A stretch of DNA of 19,923 bases from JBPYCR01 sp051846935 (GTDB lineage Bacteria > Bacillota > Bacilli > Bacillales > Amphibacillaceae), in NCBI RefSeq assembly GCF_051846935.1, contig NZ_JBPYCS010000037.1, positions 1 to 19,923 of the forward strand. Reading direction: 5' to 3'. The notes beneath the pieces were generated by a model. That model had not been told where the DNA came from, searched no databases, and was given only the letters and a program-made list of their open reading frames with translations. This document shows, in pieces, positions 13,795 through 19,923 of the stretch. Every line of letters begins with the position of its first letter. Positions within the stretch are counted from its first letter, which is position 1. The translations under genes were made by a program, and so were the position numbers.

Positions 13795-14910
13795 TTAAAC
13801 ATACAAAAACGGATCTGTATTCGTATCTGATATGAATATTTCGATAGAATGGTCAAATTTATCTTGCAAAAATTTCTGTACCGCTTTTTTCATAGCACTT
13901 TCGATGTAATGGCCAGCATCAATGACGGCTAAACCCATTTCCATTGCATCCTGTGCTTGATGAAAACTCATATCTCCAGTAATATACACGTCTGCACCTT
14001 TTTGTTTTGCCTGGTGGATATACTTTTCTCCACTACCACCTAATAGGGCTACTTTATTAACTAGGCGCTTTGGTTCACCAATTATTCGTACGTGCGATTG
14101 GTTAAACACTTGCTTAACTTGATCTGCAACCGACTGTAACGTCATATCACCTTTTTTAAGATTTCCAATACGACCTAATCCAATCGATTTCCCTTTGTTT
14201 TCCATTGCATATAAATCATACGCCGGCTCTTCATATGGATGTGCTTCTTTCATTTTTAATAAAACATTCGATAAATCGGACTTTTTTACAATCGTTTCAA
14301 CCTTTGTTTCTGAAACAGTTTCTAATTCATTTTCGGTTCCAATATAAGGCGTTGATCCTTTTAAAGGTTTAAAAGTACCGTTTCCTTCTGTTTGAAATGT
14401 ACAATGGCTATAATTCCCAATATGTCCAGCTCCTTGCGAACCTAACGCATTTCGTAATTGATCTACATGTGTTGTTGGTATATAAACAACAAGCTTAACT
14501 AATTGTTCGTTTTGCAAATGGATAAGGTGATCTATTACTTGAACATCTAGTTGCTCACATAAAATGTCGTTTACACCGTTATCGGCAATATCTAAATTTG
14601 TATGAGCAGCATACACAGAGATATTATTTAAAATACATTTATGAATAATTTTCCCTTTAACACTATTTATATTTATTTGTTTTAACGGTTTAAAAAACAA
14701 TGGATGGTGGGCAATGATTAAATCAATGTGTTGGTCGATAGCCTCATCAACTACTGCTTCAGTTACATCTAAAGTAACTAAAACTCTTTTAGCAGATTGC
14801 TCAAACGAACCGATTTGTAGACCGACATTATCCCAATCATAAGCTAAGGAGAGTGGAGCCCAACTTTCCATCGCATCGAATATTTCTGAATTCGTTACTT
14901 TAATTGCCAT
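13795..14910 (-). CDS. yqfO: Nif3-like dinuclear metal centre protein (YqfO)
   Basis: This Nif3/DUF34 protein is often annotated as GTP cyclohydrolase I type 2, but its real reaction is unsettled. The 371 residues include the two Nif3 halves with metal ligands in place: H68-H69 (AHHPLFF), D107 (AHTNLD), H317 (GDMSFHQ), and the DAGHYIES block near 331-338. Between them is a PII-like insert (about 137-238; VVYIPTTHVDQLRNALGSQG, AHPYEEPAYD), characteristic of the Bacillus form (about 373 residues). Its start overlaps the end of trmK by 11 bp, showing translational coupling, as in B. subtilis. Confidence 0.93.
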   Translation of the reverse strand: MAIKVTNSEIFDAMESWAPLSLAYDWDNVGLQIGSFEQSAKRVLVTLDVTEAVVDEAIDQHIDLIIAHHPLFFKPLKQININSVKGKIIHKCILNNISVYAAHTNLDIADNGVNDILCEQLDVQVIDHLIHLQNEQLVKLVVYIPTTHVDQLRNALGSQGAGHIGNYSHCTFQTEGNGTFKPLKGSTPYIGTENELETVSETKVETIVKKSDLSNVLLKMKEAHPYEEPAYDLYAMENKGKSIGLGRIGNLKKGDMTLQSVADQVKQVFNQSHVRIIGEPKRLVNKVALLGGSGEKYIHQAKQKGADVYITGDMSFHQAQDAMEMGLAVIDAGHYIESAMKKAVQKFLQDKFDHSIEIFISDTNTDPFLYV

Positions 14911-15607
14911 TTGTCATTGCCTCCTTAATCCATTGTAATTCCAGCTCAATATGTTCTATTTTTTTAAAATCTTGATATTTCGCCTTTCTCATTTGACTAA
15001 GTATACGTTGGCGTTTCTGTTGTTCATATTTCCATTTCGTACAGAAATGTTCTGATTTCTTTTTTAATAACAGTGGCCCTAGCAACTGCTGTTTTTTTGT
15101 TAAATACGTACAATTCTCTATCGTTTTATCAGCAACAATGTACTCATATAAATGACCTTTTTCTTCAATAATATCTTCTTCAACAATTAAAAAATTGTTT
15201 CTCGACAGCCAATCACGTACTTGATTTGCATCGGTATTTGGTTGCAGGATCATTCGTTGGACATACGGTATTTTCTCGTCGCCCTCACCTATTATATGAC
15301 GAATCAATCCTCCGCCCATGCCTGAGATCGTTAATAACGTAACTTTATCTGTTGGTGTTAAGATAGTTAGTCCATCCCCAAGACGAACATCTATTTGTTT
15401 GTCTAGCCGAAACGCTTCCACGGTTGATTTAGCTCGTAAATAAGGACCCTTGTTTACTTCCCCAGCGATTGCTTTTGCTGAGGGATCGTGTAAACAAATA
15501 TAGGTAGGCAAATATGCATGATCCGATCCTATATCTGCGATAAAGGCTCCTTTTTTTACATGAGAAGCTAATGTTTGCAAGCGTTTAGACAGGATTAATT
15601 CACCCAT
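14900..15607 (-). CDS. trmK: tRNA (adenine-N1)-methyltransferase TrmK
   Basis: TrmK methylates A22 of tRNA to m1A using S-adenosylmethionine. The 235 residues have a Rossmann SAM-binding domain with motif I IADIGSDHAYLPTY (about 23-36), the NKGP motif typical of the family, and ISGMGGGLIRHI (about 93-104), followed by a C-terminal coiled-coil region (about 165-235) rich in K, Q and E. AAAGGGG lies six bases before the ATG. It heads the trmK-yqfO-cshB-nfo cluster. A cccA terminator is upstream, so a separate promoter is expected in the 145-bp gap, but I see none that is convincing. Confidence 0.93.
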   Translation of the reverse strand: MGELILSKRLQTLASHVKKGAFIADIGSDHAYLPTYICLHDPSAKAIAGEVNKGPYLRAKSTVEAFRLDKQIDVRLGDGLTILTPTDKVTLLTISGMGGGLIRHIIGEGDEKIPYVQRMILQPNTDANQVRDWLSRNNFLIVEEDIIEEKGHLYEYIVADKTIENCTYLTKKQQLLGPLLLKKKSEHFCTKWKYEQQKRQRILSQMRKAKYQDFKKIEHIELELQWIKEAMTNGN

Positions 15608-15710
15608 TGTTTTCCCCTTTAAGTCGTTGTATGGTCGTTCGAATATTCTATTACAAATCTCTTACGTTAGATTCTACGAATTCTACGATCGAAGTAGTTC
15701 AAATGAAGAA

Positions 15711-15738
15711 AAGCTTTCTGGATATATTCAGAAAGCTT
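15711..15738 (-). terminator. cccA intrinsic terminator
   Basis: Perfect 10-bp arms AAGCTTTCTG/CAGAAAGCTT enclose an 8-nt loop and are followed by TTTTCTTCATTT on the minus strand. They lie 15 bp past the cccA stop. Confidence 0.85.
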
Positions 15739-15752
15739 GCATTTCACTATAA

Positions 15753-16124
15753 TTATTTCATTTCTCCTAGCCACTTAGCCAAAGCCTCTGCTTGTCCATC
15801 GTTTACAAGCCCACCAGGCATGCCGGCATCGGTACCGTTAATAATGATGTTTTTTATTTCATCCTCTGAAAGCTCACTGCCAACCTTTGTTAAATCAGGC
15901 CCAGCTCCACCTGATAGATCAGCGCCGTGACAGCTCGCACAGCTTTTAGCGTAGATCGCTTCTGGATCATCAGCGGTTGCTCCCTCTTCAGTTTGTGGTT
16001 CTCCACCATTCTCCTCAGCTTGTTGAATTTCTGCTCGTTGATTTAACCCAATATAAGAAACGATAACAATTGCAAATAAGCCAACAACGGCAATTGCTGC
16101 AAATGGGAGAAGATTTTTCTTCAT
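15753..16124 (-). CDS. cccA: Membrane-anchored cytochrome c550 (CccA type)
   Basis: This small class I c-type cytochrome carries electrons on the outer face of the membrane. The 123 residues have an N-terminal uncleaved-type membrane anchor (about 7-26), an acidic flexible linker (about 30-55), and a heme domain. The heme site CASCH (C62, C65, H66) binds covalently; M102 in GMPGG is the likely sixth iron ligand. Length and order match B. subtilis CccA (about 120 residues), which also lies near sigA. AAGGAGG lies close before the ATG, and a strong terminator follows, so it is a monocistronic unit. Confidence 0.92.
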   Translation of the reverse strand: MKKNLLPFAAIAVVGLFAIVIVSYIGLNQRAEIQQAEENGGEPQTEEGATADDPEAIYAKSCASCHGADLSGGAGPDLTKVGSELSEDEIKNIIINGTDAGMPGGLVNDGQAEALAKWLGEMK

Positions 16125-16225
16125 TGTAGTTCCTCCTTATGTAATCTCTTGATCCTTAATTAGACATAGACTATCCTTATTCTACTTTAAAACCATTTCA
16201 CTTTAAAGCGTAACATGTGAAAAAA

Positions 16226-16768
16226 TTAGTAAATTATAAACATAATAAATAATAGTGCTCCCAAGATGCTTGCTATGCCTATAATCGCACTCTTTTTATA
16301 ATAGCCTAACAGGAGCCATATGATCAAGTTTACTGCAATCACTGTATTAAGCAATAGCGAACTTGAAAAAAAGTAGTTCATCCACGTGTAGCTAAATAAT
16401 AGAATTAAACATAAAAAAACAAATAAAGCTAAGTTGTAGTAATACGTATTGTTTACGTTTTTATAAGCTATCATGGATCTATAAGTTAATAAAATAAAAA
16501 TAATAAAAACAATTGCTTGCCACATACCATGTAATTGAATAAAATATACGAAACAAAAAGCTGTAGGCAACAATAGAATTAATAAGATGATGCGTAAAGT
16601 AAACAACCAGTTTATTTTTTCTGACTCAGCACGATCGGAATCATACTCCCCTTTAGTGTATAAAGCTAAAAGGAAGTCACAGTAACGTCCAGGTAGTAAT
16701 TTATGGTCTTTCCAATATTCTATTTCTTTAATAATAATTTGCGCACGTTTTTTGTTATCGAATTCCAT
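16226..16768 (-). CDS. Unrecognised polytopic membrane protein between rpoD and cccA
   Basis: I do not recognise this 180-residue protein. It begins with a soluble, charged N-terminal helix region (about 1-48; IIKEIEYWKDHKLLPGRYCD then FLLALYTKGEY), followed by about six membrane segments (about 50-180). The last segment ends at the C-terminus with almost no tail. The start is well supported by GAGGTGA six bases before the ATG. It follows rpoD by 76 bp on the same strand, with only a weak, U-poor hairpin between, so some read-through from dnaG-rpoD is plausible. I recall no such gene at this place in B. subtilis. Function unknown; the N-terminal part could be a small protein-binding domain. 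Confidence 0.85.
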   Translation of the reverse strand: MEFDNKKRAQIIIKEIEYWKDHKLLPGRYCDFLLALYTKGEYDSDRAESEKINWLFTLRIILLILLLPTAFCFVYFIQLHGMWQAIVFIIFILLTYRSMIAYKNVNNTYYYNLALFVFLCLILLFSYTWMNYFFSSSLLLNTVIAVNLIIWLLLGYYKKSAIIGIASILGALLFIMFIIY

Positions 16769-16810
16769 GGTCGTTCACCTCAGCCATCCACGTCAAAGGA
16801 ACATTCCAGC

Positions 16811-16837
16811 CATTGCTCACAACTTCAGTGAACAATG
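16811..16837 (-). terminator. Weak hairpin after rpoD
   Basis: CATTGCTCAC pairs with GTGAACAATG with one mismatch and a 7-nt loop, 8 bp past the rpoD stop. There is no U tract on the minus strand, so it may slow or partly stop transcription, or protect the mRNA end. Confidence 0.4.
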
Positions 16838-16844
16838 ACTCGAA

Positions 16845-17966
16845 TTACTCAAGAAAATCCTTTAATCGTTTACTACGACTTGGATGTCTTAGTTTACGTA
16901 ATGCTTTCGCTTCAATCTGTCGAATTCTTTCTCTAGTAACTCCAAATACTTTTCCTACCTCTTCTAACGTGCGTGTCCGCCCATCATCAAGACCGAAGCG
17001 TAAACGAAGTACATTCTCTTCACGATCTGTCAACGTATCCAAAACATCCTCTAATTGTTCTTTTAACAACTCATAGGCTGCATGATCTGATGGAGATACA
17101 GCTTCTTGATCTTCAATAAAGTCACCAAGATGTGAATCATCTTCTTCTCCGATTGGTGTCTCAAGTGAAACCGGCTCCTGAGCGATCTTTAAGATGTCCC
17201 TAACTTTATCGGGAGATAATTCCATGTCTTCCCCAATTTCTTCTGGTGTTGGCTCCCTGCCTAGGTCTTGTAACAATTGACGCTGAACCCGAATTAGTTT
17301 ATTAATTGTTTCTACCATGTGGACTGGAATTCGAATTGTTCTTGCTTGATCGGCAATCGCTCTCGTTATCGCTTGTCGAATCCACCATGTTGCATACGTA
17401 CTAAATTTAAACCCTTTTTCGTGATCAAACTTTTCGACCGCTTTTATAAGCCCCATATTTCCTTCTTGTATAAGATCAAGAAAAAGCATACCTCGACCAA
17501 CATAACGCTTGGCAATACTAACAACAAGTCGCAAGTTCGCCTCAGCGAGGGCGCGACTCGCTTCTTCATCACCATTTCTTATCCGAATCGCTAGATCTAC
17601 TTCTTCTTCAGCAGACAATAAATCAACACGTCCGATTTCCTTTAGATACATCCGAACAGGATCATTTATTTTCACCCCTAAAGGTACACTTAAGTCTTTT
17701 AAATTTTCCTCTTCTTCTTTTGCTATTTCTTTCATCGTCGGATCGTTTTCTGACTCTCCAATTATGTCGACACCTTGTCCTTCTAGGTACTCATAAAATT
17801 CATCTAACTGATCTGGTTCGATAACAAATGCGGACAAACGATCTGCAACTTCTTCGTATGCTAATACACCGCGTTTTTTACCCATTTCAAGCAATTCTTC
17901 TTTTGCTTGATCAATTGTCATGTCGCTATCATTATTCATTATTTGAGAAGACTTATTTTCTGACAT
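16845..17966 (-). CDS. rpoD: Primary sigma factor RpoD (SigA)
   Basis: This is the housekeeping sigma factor of RNA polymerase. From the ATG at 17966 it has 373 residues (B. subtilis SigA 371). Region 1.1 covers about 1-80; region 1.2 starts near NDPVRMYLKEIG; region 2 holds DLIQEGNMGLIKAVEKFD and FSTYATWWIRQAITRAIAD (-10 recognition and melting); region 3 follows; region 4 has the HTH LEEVGKVFGVTRERIRQIEA for the -35. The frame opens at a TTG at 17984, but that stretch is the GGAGGGGG ribosome site itself, so the ATG is the start. It lies 30 bp after dnaG in the conserved primase-sigma operon. Confidence 0.98.
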   Translation of the reverse strand: MSENKSSQIMNNDSDMTIDQAKEELLEMGKKRGVLAYEEVADRLSAFVIEPDQLDEFYEYLEGQGVDIIGESENDPTMKEIAKEEEENLKDLSVPLGVKINDPVRMYLKEIGRVDLLSAEEEVDLAIRIRNGDEEASRALAEANLRLVVSIAKRYVGRGMLFLDLIQEGNMGLIKAVEKFDHEKGFKFSTYATWWIRQAITRAIADQARTIRIPVHMVETINKLIRVQRQLLQDLGREPTPEEIGEDMELSPDKVRDILKIAQEPVSLETPIGEEDDSHLGDFIEDQEAVSPSDHAAYELLKEQLEDVLDTLTDREENVLRLRFGLDDGRTRTLEEVGKVFGVTRERIRQIEAKALRKLRHPSRSKRLKDFLE

Positions 17967-17996
17967 GAGTCCCCCTCCTTCCAAACTACATAAAGA

Positions 17997-19805
17997 TTAT
18001 TTTAATTGCTTTAGCTTTTCTTTTTCAAGAATTTCCATTGCAATTTTTGCAGCTTTAATTGGATCATTTTGTTGTTCTGCCAATTTTTGTTCTTTTTTTA
18101 AATCGTAAATGGAAGCATGATCTTCATATTGCAATTTAATTGTGTGGATACAATCTGAAAGCACATGTTCATTTAGCGTATCATACAACGGCAACATTGC
18201 TATTTCTGCAACGAGATTTTTTAATGTATTATCTTCTATCTTATTCATAAAAAGACTTATATCGGAATCTTCGTATTCTTCGTAAAATGCATATAAGTGT
18301 GTTACAATTATTTTATGAGCATCAATGTTAAATGACGCTCCTAATTCTTTTTGCACTCTACTAGTAACCGCTGGATCGTGTAACATAAATGCAAGCAAAA
18401 GCCTTTCTGCATTATGAAACGCTGGCAACAACTTCTGTTTTTCTCCATTGATTATCGTCTTATTAGTATATCTGTTCTCATCTCTTTTATCCTTATGATG
18501 CCGTCTTGCGTTATATTTCATTAATTCACTATTTAATGTATCCAACGTTATATTAAATTCTTCACTTAATTCTTTTAAATAATATTCCCTTTCAATCGAG
18601 CTCTCAATCATTGCCAGCTCATGTAATACTTTTTCTATATATTTAATACGTTCCCCTTCACTGCTCAAGTTAAAATCTTTTTTTATAAATTGCTTATAAA
18701 ACTTAATAAATGTAGCACTTGGTCGCAGTATCTCTTCTCGAAAAACATTTACTCCATATCGTGCAATATAGCTGTCAGGATCCATGTCATCCTTTAAGCT
18801 CGCAATTTTAACCTCACATCCAGCCTCTCGTAATAATTTAGCCGCTTGGTAGCTTGCTTCGATCCCTGCTTGATCTGCATCGTAGCAAATAATCACAGTT
18901 TCGACATATCGCTTAAGTAAGCGGGCCTGGAATTCAGTCAGCGACGTGCCTAGCGTAGCAACAACATTTTTCACCCCAGCTTGATACGCAGCAATTACAT
19001 CCATGTACCCTTCAAAAAGAATTGCTTCATTGCTTTTACGAATATGATTTTTAGCTAGATCAAAATTGTATAATAATTTACTTTTGTGAAACAAATCACT
19101 TTCAGAGCTGTTCAAGTACTTCGGTTCTTGATTGTTTATCGACCGACCACCAAAAGCTACTGTCTTCCCAATGTGATTTCGAATCGGAAAAATTACTCTT
19201 CCTTGGAAGCGATCCATTACCTTTTGATTATCATATAACGTAAGGAAACCTGATTTTATTAGAAATTGTCGATGGAAGCCTTTCTTCTCTAAAAACTCTG
19301 CTGTAAATCCTGGTGTAGTAGGAGCATAACCGAGTTGAAAGGTGTTTATGCTTTCTTCTGATATTCCACGCGTATTTAAGTAATCTAGACCATCCCTTCC
19401 ATCCTTTGTATATTTTAATAAATGATGGTACAACTTGGACAACCAGTTATGAGCTGTCAAAACATTTTGGTTATCTTCCGTCAGAGCTGGTTGCTTTGAA
19501 TCGTTTGTCTCCGGCAGTTCAATACCAGAACGACTAGCAAGATCCTTTATTGCATCTTGGAAGCTCAGATTTTCTATTTCCATTAAAAAGGTGATCACAT
19601 TACCACCCTTGCCACACCCGAAGCAATGAAAAATTTGCTTTTCTTGTGTGACTGAAAAAGACGGGGTTTGTTCCCCATGGAAAGGACATAAGCCAAAATA
19701 ATTCCTTCCTTGCTTTTTCAGTTGAACATATTCACTCACTACATCCGTAATATCAATGGATTTACGAACATTTTCAACTATATCCTCAGGAATTCGAGCT
19801 GACAT
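17997..19805 (-). CDS. dnaG: DNA primase DnaG
   Basis: Primase makes the RNA primers for replication and binds the DnaB/DnaC-type helicase. All domains are present in 602 residues: the CHC2 zinc-binding domain (C40, H43, C61, C64), the RNA polymerase core with FPIRNHIGKTVAFGGR, the TOPRIM fold (EGYMD with E265 and D269; YDADQAGI with D309 and D311), and a C-terminal helicase-binding region (about 430-602) that is more diverged. Length fits B. subtilis DnaG (603). The ribosome site before the ATG is modest (GGTGAT, 4-base spacing). A four-codon upstream frame with its own AAGGA ends exactly at the dnaG start codon. Confidence 0.98.
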   Translation of the reverse strand: MSARIPEDIVENVRKSIDITDVVSEYVQLKKQGRNYFGLCPFHGEQTPSFSVTQEKQIFHCFGCGKGGNVITFLMEIENLSFQDAIKDLASRSGIELPETNDSKQPALTEDNQNVLTAHNWLSKLYHHLLKYTKDGRDGLDYLNTRGISEESINTFQLGYAPTTPGFTAEFLEKKGFHRQFLIKSGFLTLYDNQKVMDRFQGRVIFPIRNHIGKTVAFGGRSINNQEPKYLNSSESDLFHKSKLLYNFDLAKNHIRKSNEAILFEGYMDVIAAYQAGVKNVVATLGTSLTEFQARLLKRYVETVIICYDADQAGIEASYQAAKLLREAGCEVKIASLKDDMDPDSYIARYGVNVFREEILRPSATFIKFYKQFIKKDFNLSSEGERIKYIEKVLHELAMIESSIEREYYLKELSEEFNITLDTLNSELMKYNARRHHKDKRDENRYTNKTIINGEKQKLLPAFHNAERLLLAFMLHDPAVTSRVQKELGASFNIDAHKIIVTHLYAFYEEYEDSDISLFMNKIEDNTLKNLVAEIAMLPLYDTLNEHVLSDCIHTIKLQYEDHASIYDLKKEQKLAEQQNDPIKAAKIAMEILEKEKLKQLK

Positions 19806-19817
19806 TTAAATCACCAT
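19806..19817 (-). other. Tiny upstream ORF (Met-Val-Ile-stop) abutting dnaG
   Basis: On the minus strand ATG GTG ATT TAA is preceded at 5-nt spacing by AAGGA (19823-19827) and immediately followed, in frame, by the dnaG ATG. It could be a reinitiation leader. The bases are clear; function is speculative. Confidence 0.35.
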
Positions 19818-19923
19818 GCTTGTCCTTAATATAGTATTTCGATATAAATGAATAGAATCCTTCATTATTCGACAGTTTTTTTATTTTGTCGAAAAAAATC
19901 CCTTCCTAATAAAACATTTTCTT

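Noticed and set aside
15661..15700. CGTAGAAT direct repeat as a trmK operator
   Set aside because: Two short AT-rich copies only, with no convincing promoter around them.
17967..17984. Six-residue N-terminal extension of RpoD from a TTG
   Set aside because: The extension is the GGAGGGGG ribosome site of the ATG at 17966.
1..19923. CRISPR array, insertion sequence, prophage or defence system
   Set aside because: No regularly spaced repeats, transposase, integrase or defence proteins are visible; the genes are almost all core Bacillaceae functions.

Overview
The window reads as a chromosomal housekeeping segment of a low-GC Bacillaceae. Gene content and order follow the dnaG-sigA-cccA-trmK-yqfO-cshB-nfo-yqfT ... 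sodA-yqgE-pbpA-phoU stretch of Bacillus subtilis. The AT-rich codon use, a predicted Na+/phosphate cotransporter and the protein sequences suggest a moderately halophilic genus such as Oceanobacillus or Virgibacillus. The genus is an inference.

Layout, left to right. Positions 1-1026 carry two small plus-strand membrane-anchored proteins, ending in a two-way terminator. Positions 1044-5323 carry minus-strand phoU, pbpA (class B PBP) and yqgE (MFS). Positions 5324-6188 are a gene desert holding a long imperfect palindrome of a type common in Bacillaceae intergenic DNA, a large hairpin and imperfect direct repeats. sodA (minus) follows. Positions 6946-7504 hold five minus-strand tRNAs (Asn, Met, probable Ile2, Ser, Phe) behind a good sigma-A promoter. 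Then come a Na/Pi cotransporter with a PhoU-like tail and a short NfeD protein (both minus), yqfZ (plus), yqfX (minus) and yqfT (plus). Positions 11531-15607 are the compact minus-strand cluster trmK-yqfO-cshB-nfo. cccA, an unrecognised membrane protein, rpoD (sigA) and dnaG fill the right end, all minus.

How the genes work together. dnaG and rpoD form the conserved primase/sigma pair. trmK, yqfO, cshB and nfo serve tRNA modification, a Nif3-family role, RNA remodelling and DNA repair. phoU and the Na/Pi transporter are the phosphate genes; both have TTTACA-like hexamers spaced 11 bp apart at their promoters, which resembles PhoP boxes.

The points most worth a second look are: (a) absence of pstSCAB between pbpA and phoU, with a Na+-coupled phosphate transporter nearby; (b) the PhoP-box-like promoters; (c) a tRNA array that looks as if it lost tRNA-fMet and tRNA-Asp, with the adjacent tRNA-Ser lacking the usual G73; (d) absence of both ispH and ispG from the positions they hold in B. 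subtilis; (e) the repeat-rich desert. I found no phage, insertion sequence, CRISPR array or defence system, and no clearly new multi-gene system.
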